Below are positions 14,745 through 22,734 of a stretch of DNA of 64,000 nucleotides, in pieces; the stretch's first letter is position 1; each line of letters opens with the position of its first letter. The DNA is from Myxococcus qinghaiensis. Lineage in GTDB: Bacteria; Myxococcota; Myxococcia; Myxococcales; Myxococcaceae. The stretch is from assembly GCF_024198215.1 (NCBI RefSeq), contig NZ_JAKCFA010000009.1, positions 310,001 through 374,000 of the forward strand, written 5' to 3'. Under the pieces are notes generated by a model. That model did no database searches. It saw nothing but the letters and a program-made list of their open reading frames with translations, and was not told the DNA's origin. A program made the translations under genes and the position numbers.

Positions 14745-14780
14745 CGGCAACCGTCGCCTGGCCCCGGCAACTCTTGCCGG
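14745..14780. promoter_or_regulatory. CGGCAA-N3-TTGCCG palindrome with a degenerate neighbour
   Basis: CCGGCAA CTC TTGCCGG (14764-14780) is a perfect 7-bp inverted repeat. A weaker copy, CGGCAA CCG TCGCCT, lies 20 bp before it (14745-14759), starting just after the kinase stop. Consensus and spacer match the array at 7239-7306. It lies 132 bp upstream of the ADYC lipoprotein start. It could instead be a hairpin terminator for the kinase gene, but it has no T-tract. Confidence 0.45.
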
Positions 14781-14912
14781 CCGGAACCGCCGGCTTCCGC
14801 TGCTTCCCGGGGCTCCGTCCACCCTCCACCCGAGGTGTGTGCGGACGTGTCCGTGGCATACGCCATGCTCTAGCCGCTCCTGTCTGCCTTGAACGAAACC
14901 GAGGTCCCTCTC

Positions 14913-16409
14913 ATGAGCGCCATCTCGAAACTGTTGTCATCCAGTCTCTGTCTCTGTCTCCTCGCCGCATGCGGGCCCCTGGCCCCCGAGGACACGTCGT
15001 CCCCCCTGGAGTCCCAGGCGTTCTCCGCTGGAAACGACGACTCCCACTCCCAGGGCACGCAGCTCCACGGCTCGCACATCCCATCCGTCTCCTACACGGG
15101 AGCCTCCGTGGTGAACGCAGGCGTCCGCCGCGAGGCGACGCTGCGACTCTTCCGGGGGGAGCTGGTCGGCCGCTTCAACCTGGCGTTGTCGGGCACCACG
15201 CCCAGCCTCTCGCAGTGCATCCCGCGTGGAACAGGACCCGAGCGAAGCTGTGGCTTCCGCGTGGAGGGCATGGGCACCTGTTCTCCGACCACGACGGTCA
15301 CCGTCTCCAGTGGTGATTGCGCGAGCACGATAGGGGGCTGCACGGGCCGCCCCATCCTGCGCGTCTGCTCGGGAGAGAAGCCCTGCGAGTTCGAGCAGAC
15401 GGGCTACCTGGGCACGGGCGTGGGCAGCGCGGGCCCCGATTCCCAGTGCAGCCTCTCCTCGAGTTGCCCCTCCGTGAGGTTCATCTGCCCCAGGAGCGGC
15501 ATCTTCACCGTGCTGTCCGGGGCCTATACGACGACCCAGAGCGCGAGCGTGGACGTGCGCTCCAGCGCGGGCCGCTTCCCGGTGACGTACAAGGACCTGC
15601 GCGGTGAGCAGCTCATCGGCGCGCGGATGCTGAGCTCGTCGCCGTCCGGCTACGGCACCATCATCGAGGTCAAGGACGCGACCAACGCGGCCGACGTCGT
15701 CATCCCCGAGTCCCCCGGCATCTGGGACGCCAGCGGCGACACCTTCCTCTATCGCATGCAAATCCGGTCCACCTCCGGCACGTACACGGACCTGTGCACG
15801 ACGGGCGCGGACCCCGCCGTGGGCTGGGCCTGGACGGTGCCCCTGGAGGGCTCCTTCTCGAAGGCGGGCGACCGCGCGGAGAGCACCAGCATCTTCACGC
15901 TCGCGTGCGACCCGGGCGTGCTCGCCAAGTGCTACCGCTGGGGCTACAAGCCGTGGCTGGATGGCGCCAACCCCGGCGCGGTGACGAGGGCCCACTGGGC
16001 CTGCACCCGCATGGCCCGCGCCGACTACTGCGGCAGCGGCACGTCCTTCACCCAGGACGGCACCCTCATCCAGCCGTGGGACGCGCTGGCGCCGAACATC
16101 ATCCCCCCGCCCACCCAGGGCTCCGGCCCGGCGGGAATGCAGTTCGAGGCGGGCTGGAACACCAGTGGCCCTGCGTGTCTGAGTCACTGGCGCTGGAAGC
16201 ACCTGCAGGCCGGCTGCGTGGAGCTGCAGCCGCCCATCGAGGACGCCAACGGCCACGTCATCAACGACTGCAGGGACCCGCACAACGTCGCGGGCGCGTA
16301 CAAGTGCTCGCCCATCTGCGACAACGCCCAGGAGGCGCGGCAGCTCTTCAACAGCTCCGTCTTCAACAACTCCATCGCCAACGAGCAGCTCACCCGGCCC
16401 CAGCCCTGA
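14913..16409 (+). CDS. ADYC-domain lipoprotein
   Basis: 498 residues from the ATG at 14913 (an upstream TTG in frame is less likely). The lipobox is LLAAC at residues ~15-19. The mature protein is Cys-rich (about 25 Cys, so heavily disulfide-bonded). It contains the motif that names the ADYC domain (HWACTRMARADYCG, about residue 365), preceded by YRWGYKPW. Family knowledge: ADYC proteins are secreted proteins of unknown function, abundant in myxobacteria. Surface or outer-membrane location is expected. Confidence 0.82.
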   Translation: MSAISKLLSSSLCLCLLAACGPLAPEDTSSPLESQAFSAGNDDSHSQGTQLHGSHIPSVSYTGASVVNAGVRREATLRLFRGELVGRFNLALSGTTPSLSQCIPRGTGPERSCGFRVEGMGTCSPTTTVTVSSGDCASTIGGCTGRPILRVCSGEKPCEFEQTGYLGTGVGSAGPDSQCSLSSSCPSVRFICPRSGIFTVLSGAYTTTQSASVDVRSSAGRFPVTYKDLRGEQLIGARMLSSSPSGYGTIIEVKDATNAADVVIPESPGIWDASGDTFLYRMQIRSTSGTYTDLCTTGADPAVGWAWTVPLEGSFSKAGDRAESTSIFTLACDPGVLAKCYRWGYKPWLDGANPGAVTRAHWACTRMARADYCGSGTSFTQDGTLIQPWDALAPNIIPPPTQGSGPAGMQFEAGWNTSGPACLSHWRWKHLQAGCVELQPPIEDANGHVINDCRDPHNVAGAYKCSPICDNAQEARQLFNSSVFNNSIANEQLTRPQP

Positions 16410-16441
16410 GCTAGCCTCCCGGGCCGCGAGGAGGACGCGGC

Positions 16442-17515
16442 ATGATGACGGGAGCCATCTGGCTGGCGACGCTGCTGTCGCTGGGGAGCGCGGGCATGAA
16501 GTGGGAACCCCAGGACAGCCACACCACCGTGCGCCTGCGAGGCGTCAGCGCCGTCGACGCACGCGTGGGTTGGGCCAGCGGTGACAAGGGGACCTTCGTC
16601 CGGACGACGGACGGAGGGGCGACGTGGAAGGCGGGCACGGTGCCCGGCGCTGAAGCCCTGGACTTCCGCGACGTGGATGCCTTCAGCGACACCACCGCGT
16701 ACCTGCTCTCCATCGGCGAGGGCGACAAGTCCCGCATCTACAAGACGGTGGACGGCGGCGAGCACTGGACGCTCCAGTTCACCAACTCGACGCCCGGCGC
16801 CTTCTTCGACGGCATGGCCTTCTGGGACGAGCAACATGGCCTCGCCTTCAGCGACCCGGTGGAGGGCCGCTTCCTCGTCATCGCCACCTCCGACGGCGGC
16901 GCCACCTGGGCCCCGCTCCCCGCCAGCGCGTTTCCTCCCGCGCTCCCCGGCGAGGCGGGCTTCGCGGCCAGCGGCACCAGCATCGCCGTGCGCGCACCGA
17001 GGCAGGCCTGGTTCGGCCTGGGCGGCGCGGCGGCGCGCGTGCTGCGCACGACGGACGGAGGCAAGTCGTGGAGTGTCGCGACAACGCCCCTGGCCACGGG
17101 CGACGGCGGCGGCGTCTTCTCGCTCGTCTTCTGGAGCGACACCGACGGCGTCGCCGTGGGCGGCAACCACCAGCGTCACGACGACGCCACCGGCAACCTG
17201 GCCCTCACGCGGGACGGGGGTAGGACGTGGAGCGTGCCCCCAGGCGCGAGGCCCGCGGGCTACCGCTCCTGCGTCGCGCGGTTGCAGGGAGTGCCGGGGC
17301 CCACGCTCGTCACCGTGGGGCCGTCCGGCTCGGAGCTGTCTTCGGACGGCGCGAAGAGCTGGACGTCGCTGGGCCCCCTGGGCTTCCACGCCGTGTCCGC
17401 GTCGCCCACGGGCAGGCGCGTGTGGGCCGTCGGAGACGCGGGCCGCATCGCGACGCTCCAGCGGGCGTCCGTGTCTAGTCCTCCAGCACCTTCGCCCAGT
17501 CGTCCTCGGCGCTGA
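16442..17515 (+). CDS. BNR/YCF48-like beta-propeller protein
   Basis: 357 residues with an N-terminal hydrophobic segment (MMTGAIWLATLLSLGSAG) that looks like a signal peptide. It has four or five Asp-box repeats of the S/T-x-D-G-G-x-T/S-W type (TTDGGATW, TVDGGEHW, TSDGGATW, TTDGGKSW, TRDGGRTW), spaced as in sortilin or photosystem II assembly factor YCF48-type propellers. It is plausibly a periplasmic binding or scaffold protein. Its last 41 bp overlap the 3' end of carH on the opposite strand. Confidence 0.85.
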   Translation: MMTGAIWLATLLSLGSAGMKWEPQDSHTTVRLRGVSAVDARVGWASGDKGTFVRTTDGGATWKAGTVPGAEALDFRDVDAFSDTTAYLLSIGEGDKSRIYKTVDGGEHWTLQFTNSTPGAFFDGMAFWDEQHGLAFSDPVEGRFLVIATSDGGATWAPLPASAFPPALPGEAGFAASGTSIAVRAPRQAWFGLGGAAARVLRTTDGGKSWSVATTPLATGDGGGVFSLVFWSDTDGVAVGGNHQRHDDATGNLALTRDGGRTWSVPPGARPAGYRSCVARLQGVPGPTLVTVGPSGSELSSDGAKSWTSLGPLGFHAVSASPTGRRVWAVGDAGRIATLQRASVSSPPAPSPSRPRR

Positions 17516-18374
17516 ACAGCCGCGCGCCCAGTCGGACGACGATGTCCGAGTGGGCCACCGCCGCCGCGCCGCCCACCCACACGGGCACGCCCCGGGGCAG
17601 CGCTCGCATGAGCTCGGTGAGCGTGTCGCGGAACGGCTCCTCGCCCCGGTTGTTGATGGCGGACAGGCCCACCAGCTCCGGCTTCAGCTCCGCCACCGCC
17701 CGGCCCAAATCCAGCGCGGGCACCCGCTGCCCCAGGAGCGTCACCCGGAAGCCCGCGTGACGCATGCGCAGCGCCACGCCCAACAGCCCCAGCTCGTGCT
17801 CCTCCTCCGGGAAGCACGCCAGCACCGCGTGACGCCGCCCGCTGTCCGGCGCCGCGTGCAGCAGGTTCACCAGCCGGGCGCGCACCACCTGCGTCACCAG
17901 GTGCTCCTGCGCCACGCTCAACTCACCCGAGTGCCAGCGCTCGCCCACCTCGCGCTGGAGCGGCGCCAGCACGCCGTCGAACGCCTTGAGCGGGGGCAGC
18001 GCGGACAGCACCTCGTCCACCACCGCGGAGACGCCGCCCTGGTCATAGGCCTCGGCCGCGAGCAGCGCGGCGTCCCGCCAGAACTCCAGGCCCGCGCCGG
18101 AGCCCTGCACTTCGTCCTGGACGGCGGGAGCGGCGTCCAGCTCCGCGAGCAGTTGGGGCAGCAGCTTCGCCGCCTCGCTGATGGCCACGCCCTCGTCCGT
18201 CAGCTTCTTGAGCCGCTTGAGCAGCGCGACATCCCGCTCCGTGTAGACGCGGTAGCCGGCGGGCGTGCGCAAGGGCTGGAGCACCCCATACCGACGCTCC
18301 CAGGCCCGGATGAGCTCCACCCGAACCCCTGACAACTCCGCGGCGACGTGGATTCGGTAGGTGCGCTCGGCCAT
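17475..18374 (-). CDS. carH: CarH-type B12-dependent photoreceptor repressor
   Basis: 299 residues. A MerR-type winged helix occupies about 1-75 (YRIHVAAELSGVRVELIRAWERRYG). The four-helix cap (about 95-180) has the W-x9-EH motif (WHSGELSVAQEH), which in CarH contacts the upper face of adenosylcobalamin. A Rossmann B12-binding domain (about 185-299) carries the lower-ligand His in EEEHELGLLG. Established for CarH: in the dark the AdoCbl-bound tetramer represses carotenoid genes; light breaks the Co-C bond and releases DNA. It is the last gene of the carotenoid operon, 12 bp after carA, in the arrangement known from Myxococcus xanthus. The probable operator is at 28005-28048. Confidence 0.95.
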   Translation of the reverse strand: MAERTYRIHVAAELSGVRVELIRAWERRYGVLQPLRTPAGYRVYTERDVALLKRLKKLTDEGVAISEAAKLLPQLLAELDAAPAVQDEVQGSGAGLEFWRDAALLAAEAYDQGGVSAVVDEVLSALPPLKAFDGVLAPLQREVGERWHSGELSVAQEHLVTQVVRARLVNLLHAAPDSGRRHAVLACFPEEEHELGLLGVALRMRHAGFRVTLLGQRVPALDLGRAVAELKPELVGLSAINNRGEEPFRDTLTELMRALPRGVPVWVGGAAAVAHSDIVVRLGARLFSAEDDWAKVLED

Positions 18375-18386
18375 GGGCGATACGGG

Positions 18387-19253
18387 TCAGGGGCGATTCT
18401 GCGCGGTTCGCACCTGGTTCCAGAGGGCTATCAACTCCTGGGAGGACTCCGCGTACTGCGCGCCCAGCGTGAAGGTGGCCTTCAAGTGCTCGCGAGCGCC
18501 GGGCCCTCCTACCACGACCGGCGTGGGGGCGCAGGCTCGCTGAGCATCTGATAACAGCGTCATGAATTCGTCCGGTTCGCGCCCCTGAACGAAGGACAGC
18601 GCCACCATGTCCGGGTGGAGCTGCTCGCAGGCGGAGCGCAGCGCCTCGGCCGGGGTGTCCGCCCCCAGCATCGTCACCCGCCACCCCTGGCGCTTGAGCT
18701 GCACGCCCAGTCCCAGGAGGCCCCCCTCGTGGAAGTCCTGGGGCGGGCACGCCAGGAGCGCGCGCGGCCCGTTCGCCGGGCTCTCCACGCTCGACAGCAC
18801 CTGCCGCAGCCGCTGGCGGATGAGCCCGGACGCCAGGTGCTCACGGGCGACGTCCAGCCGCGCGCTCATCTCCCGCAGCAGCGGCATCAGGAAGTCATCG
18901 CAGTAGCTGTCCACGTCCATGGCCTCCTGCGCCTCGTCGAGCACCCGCGACACCTCGTCCCCGTCCAGCAGCATGACGGCGGCCCAGAAGCGCTCCTGGA
19001 GCCGCTCCGCGCGGGGCATCGACGTCACGGGCGAGGCGAGCACCTGGGCGATGGCCTCGCTCACCGCCAGGCCGTCCAACTGGATGAGCCGCGCGACGCG
19101 GCGGATGGACTCCACCTCCGCGCGTGAATAGACGCGGTAGTTGTTGCCCTCCGAGCGCATGGGGCGCGGGAAGCCGTAGCGCCGCTCCCACGCGCGCAGG
19201 GTCGCCTCGCGGATGCCCGTCAGGCGAGCGATGGTGCGGATGCGCAGCATCAT
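18387..19253 (-). CDS. carA: CarA repressor of the carotenoid operon
   Basis: 288 residues; starts MMLRIRTIARLTGIREATLRAWERRYG. The ATG at 19253 overlaps the TGA of the acyltransferase gene. It has the same architecture as CarH: MerR winged helix (1-75), helical cap with EH (DVAREHLASG) and B12-binding domain with DFHEGG. The Trp of the CarH cap motif is not present at the matching place, consistent with CarA acting without B12 as described for M. xanthus CarA (where the anti-repressor CarS binds its HTH). It represses the crt promoter in the dark. The two paralogues are adjacent and in tandem, so they arose by duplication. Confidence 0.93.
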   Translation of the reverse strand: MMLRIRTIARLTGIREATLRAWERRYGFPRPMRSEGNNYRVYSRAEVESIRRVARLIQLDGLAVSEAIAQVLASPVTSMPRAERLQERFWAAVMLLDGDEVSRVLDEAQEAMDVDSYCDDFLMPLLREMSARLDVAREHLASGLIRQRLRQVLSSVESPANGPRALLACPPQDFHEGGLLGLGVQLKRQGWRVTMLGADTPAEALRSACEQLHPDMVALSFVQGREPDEFMTLLSDAQRACAPTPVVVGGPGAREHLKATFTLGAQYAESSQELIALWNQVRTAQNRP

Positions 19254-19927
19254 GGCGCCACCCCCCGGGCGGCATCCCAGCGCTCCGCCACGCCTCGCGC
19301 GCCGGACACCTTGCGCGTGAAGCCCTCCAGGGACGTCACCGCCATCAACCGGCGCACCACGGACTCCAGCCCCTGCTGGAAGACAGGCAGCGAGCCGGGC
19401 GGATGCGGCGTGCCCACCTCCAGCAGGACGTCCGGGCGCTCGTGCTCGAAGAAGGCGTAGCGCACGCCAATGGGCACACACTCCACCTTGGCCACGCGCG
19501 CCAGCAGCTCCACGCCGCGCTCCAGCCGCAGCGGCAGCTCGCCGAAGGGCCGGTGCTCGCCCTCGGGAAAGACATACAGCGCCGCGCGGGGACGCTTGAG
19601 GAGGTCCTTCGCGTAGCGCAGCGACTCCACCGACGACACGGCGTCCTTGCGGCGGATGCTGAAGGCGCCGATGCGCGCCAGGAAGGCGTAGCGGCGCAGG
19701 TTCTCCTCATCCATCAGGCAGTAGGCGTCCCACCCCGCCACGCGCGAGAGCTGGTGCAGCATGAAGCCGTCCCACCAGTTCGCGTGGTTCAGGTACACCA
19801 GCCTCCCCGGGCCCGCGGCGGGCAGCTCCCCGCGCACCCACAGGCCGCGGAACGCCGAGCGGAACTTCCACCCGATATACGCATCCAGCGCCCACTCGAA
19901 GGGGCCTCCCTTGGCCGCGGGAATCAC
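19250..19927 (-). CDS. PlsC-like acyltransferase (carotenoid glycoside acylation)
   Basis: 225 residues, GTG start overlapping the crtYd stop (GTGA). The acyltransferase motifs are present: NHANWWD (an H-x4-D motif, about residue 47) and FPEGEHRP (about 120). No transmembrane helices are obvious. In the carB operon of M. xanthus the equivalent position is held by orf9. The family and the neighbouring glycosyltransferase imply it adds a fatty acyl group to the carotenoid sugar, giving the myxobacton-type ester (inference). Confidence 0.85.
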   Translation of the reverse strand: MIPAAKGGPFEWALDAYIGWKFRSAFRGLWVRGELPAAGPGRLVYLNHANWWDGFMLHQLSRVAGWDAYCLMDEENLRRYAFLARIGAFSIRRKDAVSSVESLRYAKDLLKRPRAALYVFPEGEHRPFGELPLRLERGVELLARVAKVECVPIGVRYAFFEHERPDVLLEVGTPHPPGSLPVFQQGLESVVRRLMAVTSLEGFTRKVSGARGVAERWDAARGVAP

Positions 19928-20280
19928 GACGCCCTGGCCTCCTTCTTCGTCAACAGCTCCACCAGGCCCGTGAAGAGGGCCAGCCCCAGCGACACGAGCA
20001 CGCTGGTCAGCAGGAAGAAGAGCACCTCCTCCAGGGGAACGAGCCCCAGGTAGATGCCCAGGTGCAGGCCCTCGCCGAAGTTCCAGATGCCCGTGGAGAT
20101 GGCCAGGTGGTCCGCCACCGCCAGGTAGATGCCGATGATGAACGCGGGCACCAGCACCGCGCGCAGCACCGCGCCGGAGCGCTCCTTGTAGTGGCGCACC
20201 AGCACCACCGTCTGGAAGAGGATGAGCGGCAGCGTCCAGCCAAGCAGGTGGATGAGGTAGGCCCAGCGCGTCTCCATCAT
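19924..20280 (-). CDS. crtYd: Lycopene beta-cyclase subunit CrtYd
   Basis: 118 residues with three transmembrane helices; the ATG at 20280 overlaps the stop of crtYc (ATGA). It has the heterodimeric cyclase signature, with HLGIYLGLVPLEEVLFFLLT near the C-terminus; the P-L-E-E motif matches PLEEYLFF in CrtYc. Established: in actinobacteria and M. xanthus, CrtYc and CrtYd form a membrane heterodimer that cyclises one end of lycopene to gamma-carotene. Confidence 0.92.
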   Translation of the reverse strand: MMETRWAYLIHLLGWTLPLILFQTVVLVRHYKERSGAVLRAVLVPAFIIGIYLAVADHLAISTGIWNFGEGLHLGIYLGLVPLEEVLFFLLTSVLVSLGLALFTGLVELLTKKEARAS

Positions 20281-20663
20281 GACGACACCTCGCTCGGGGA
20301 CAGGGCCCGCTCGGAGGAAGGCGTGGGCAACGACGTCGCGGGCCGCGAAGGCTCCGTGCGAGCCAGCGCGCGGGTGAGCCGGGCCCTGGCCCACAGTCCC
20401 ACCAGGAGCGTCTGGAGGCCGAAGAACAGGTACTCCTCCAGCGGCAGGTAGCCCAGCTTGATGCCCCAGATGCGGCTCTCGTCGAAGCCCCACAGGCCCC
20501 ACTTCACCGCCAGGTTGTCCCAGGGCGACGTCGCCGCGTAGACGACCACGAGCAAGAGCCCCATGGGCGCCAGGCTCCGCGCCGTGAAGGTGCGGCGGTA
20601 GCGCCACAGCAGGAAGACGATGGGCAATACAACGAACAGCCCGAGGAAACGCGCGTAGGTCAT
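20277..20663 (-). CDS. crtYc: Lycopene beta-cyclase subunit CrtYc
   Basis: 128 residues from MTYARFLGLF. The ATG at 20663 overlaps the stop of the glycosyltransferase gene. Three transmembrane helices and the motif GIKLGYLPLEEYLFFGLQTLLVG define the CrtYc half of the heterodimeric lycopene cyclase; DNLAVKWGLWGFDE is the conserved loop. It works with CrtYd, encoded immediately downstream with a 4-bp overlap that should enforce equal synthesis. The tail after residue ~105 is Ser/Pro/Arg-rich and probably unstructured. Confidence 0.92.
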   Translation of the reverse strand: MTYARFLGLFVVLPIVFLLWRYRRTFTARSLAPMGLLLVVVYAATSPWDNLAVKWGLWGFDESRIWGIKLGYLPLEEYLFFGLQTLLVGLWARARLTRALARTEPSRPATSLPTPSSERALSPSEVSS

Positions 20664-21811
20664 CCAGGTCCTCCCGTCAGCTCCGGCGCCACCCGGACCA
20701 TGCGGCCTCCCGGCAGGAGCGCGTACGTGCGCCCCCGCCACGTCACCAGGCCCTGGCGACCCAGGGAGACGATGAAGGCCGTCAGCAACAGCGACTCTCC
20801 CAGCAACCAGTCCGTCAAGGCGCGCCCGAGGCCCGCGTCTCGCAAGCCCTCCACCCGAGGCGCGCCCAGCACCGCGAGCCGGAGCGCCAGCAGCGCGCGC
20901 ACGATGACAAGCGACACCACGGCGGCGGCCAGCACGGGGGAGCCCAGCAGCGCGGCCAGCACCACCAGCGGCACGGTGGGCGTGAAGAGCAGCGGCACCG
21001 TGGGGTACAGCGCGGGACGGTGACTGGCCAGCACCCGCATCCAGCGCGTGAAGCGGGACAGGGGAACCTCCCAGGCGCCGATGTCACCCAGGGGCACCAC
21101 GGCGGGCGCGTCGCTCAGCGCGACGTCGAGGCCGAGGGCGTGCAGGCGCTTGGACAGCTCCAGGTCCTCGCCGATGTGGTCGGCCAGGGACTTGAGCGAC
21201 TCCATCGCCACCGGAGACAGCCCCAGCGCCTTGCCACACACGGACTTCGCGCCCGCGCTCATGACGTGCAGCGCGAGGAAGCTGTGATGCGTGTAGCGCA
21301 GCAGGCCCGCCATGGCCCGGCCGGCGCCATCGCGCACGTCCACCGGAGTGGGGGCCGCCGTGCTCAGCGCGGCACCTCGAACCAGGGGCGCCACGAGGCC
21401 CTCCACCAGCGCGCCCGTCACCGCGACATCCGCGTCCACGGCGAGGACGACGCGGCCCTCGGTGGGAAGCACCTCCAGCGCGTAGAGCAGGTGGCCCACC
21501 TTGCGGTTGGGCGTGAGCGGGTCGCTCGGAAGCCAGCGCACGTCGGGCGCGAGCCGAGGGCGGTAGGGCGATACGACGACCTGCTCCAGCGTGCCCGCGT
21601 ACGAGATGGGCAGGGCCAGGTTCTCCAGCTCCCGAGGCGTGGGCGCGTCCACGGGACGCAGCAGCAACACCGAAGGCCGGGTGCCACGCGCCTCGACGGA
21701 CGGCTCCGGCCGAGTCCCCCGGCGCATGCGAAGCAGGCGCGCGAGCGCGACGCCGCTGAAGCCCGTGGCGAGCGCGGCCCAGCCCAGTCCCAGGAGCACG
21801 GGAGCGCTCAT
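20660..21811 (-). CDS. Family 2-type glycosyltransferase of the carotenoid operon
   Basis: 383 residues. It has an N-terminal transmembrane anchor, a GT-A catalytic domain with VLAVDADVAV (DxD, about 123), GEDLELSKRL and a QxxRW-like RFTRWMRVL (about 252), then three or four C-terminal transmembrane helices. This is the architecture of ceramide-glucosyltransferase/HpnI-like processive enzymes. Position matches orf6 of the M. xanthus carB operon. Likely role: transfer of a sugar to the 1'-hydroxyl made by CrtC (inference). It overlaps crtC upstream and crtYc downstream by 4 bp each. Confidence 0.85.
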   Translation of the reverse strand: MSAPVLLGLGWAALATGFSGVALARLLRMRRGTRPEPSVEARGTRPSVLLLRPVDAPTPRELENLALPISYAGTLEQVVVSPYRPRLAPDVRWLPSDPLTPNRKVGHLLYALEVLPTEGRVVLAVDADVAVTGALVEGLVAPLVRGAALSTAAPTPVDVRDGAGRAMAGLLRYTHHSFLALHVMSAGAKSVCGKALGLSPVAMESLKSLADHIGEDLELSKRLHALGLDVALSDAPAVVPLGDIGAWEVPLSRFTRWMRVLASHRPALYPTVPLLFTPTVPLVVLAALLGSPVLAAAVVSLVIVRALLALRLAVLGAPRVEGLRDAGLGRALTDWLLGESLLLTAFIVSLGRQGLVTWRGRTYALLPGGRMVRVAPELTGGPG

Positions 21812-22734
21812 GCCGCTGTCCCCAGCCGCGTGCGGAAGTGCGCCATCCAGCGGATGAAGGGCGAGTGGAAGCGGCGGAAGTCAGCCACCTCCCCCATGCA
21901 GTCCAGCGCGCCCTTGCGAGCCTCCATCCGCGCATAGAAGGGCGAGGACTCCAGCAACCTCGCCTGCCCCACCTCCACGTTGCCCGCCTGGAGTCGCGAG
22001 GGCACGCGCAGGCCCCACCCGGTGATGACCGTGGGCTGCGTCCTCGGCCCCGGGCCCCGCTCGCAGCGCACGCTCTGCTCACACGCCGTCATCCGCAGCG
22101 GCGCCACGCCATCCGGCAGGTGGTAGTCCACCACCGTCGTCGCGTCCTCGCGGTGCGTGCGCGCCCAGTGCCAGCCCGCGAGCCTCTCGCCCAGCAGCTC
22201 CTCGCCGTGGTTCGTGTCGTGGTAGCCCAGCCCCTCCGCCTTCACTCCCAGGGAGGACACCTCCAGCCGAGCCCGCGCGCGTGGCGCCAGCGCCTGCCAG
22301 TAGTGCGGCAGCTCGGGCATCAACCGCACCACCTCGCCCACCGGCGTCAGCGGCTGCAGGGTGAGGCGCGCGCTCACGGGCCGACCCCAGGGGGCCGTCC
22401 AGTCCTCCACGTCCATGCGCACCGTGCCGCCCTCTCCGTACGTCAGCGTGGAGCGGCCAATCCGCAGCCGCCCCGCCGACTCCACCTCGGCGTGAGGGTA
22501 CTCGCTCAGGACCCAGAGGCGACGCACGCCCTCGTGGTACAGCGCGAAGTTCACCGCGCTGTGCTCCATGGGCCGCCCGCCCCGCCGCGCCGCCACCGAA
22601 TAGCGCGGGGAGAAGAGCGAGCCCAACATGAAGATGCACACCGCGCTGTAGGGCCCCGCCGTCACGTCGGCGTAGAACCAACGATAGGCCCCCGCCTTGC
22701 TCGGCAGGGTGGGAATGTCTCCCAGGCTGTTCAT
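21808..22734 (-). CDS. crtC: Carotenoid 1,2-hydratase CrtC
   Basis: 308 residues with no signal peptide. It starts MNSLGDIPTLPSKAGAYRWFYADVTAG, the typical CrtC N-terminus, and carries the conserved GYHDTNHGEE segment (about residue 165) and WHWARTHRED. Established reaction: hydration of the terminal C1-C2 double bond of an acyclic end, giving the 1-hydroxy group. Here it should act on the open end of gamma-carotene-type molecules, creating the hydroxyl that is glycosylated. The ATG overlaps the TGA of crtD. Confidence 0.92.
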   Translation of the reverse strand: MNSLGDIPTLPSKAGAYRWFYADVTAGPYSAVCIFMLGSLFSPRYSVAARRGGRPMEHSAVNFALYHEGVRRLWVLSEYPHAEVESAGRLRIGRSTLTYGEGGTVRMDVEDWTAPWGRPVSARLTLQPLTPVGEVVRLMPELPHYWQALAPRARARLEVSSLGVKAEGLGYHDTNHGEELLGERLAGWHWARTHREDATTVVDYHLPDGVAPLRMTACEQSVRCERGPGPRTQPTVITGWGLRVPSRLQAGNVEVGQARLLESSPFYARMEARKGALDCMGEVADFRRFHSPFIRWMAHFRTRLGTAA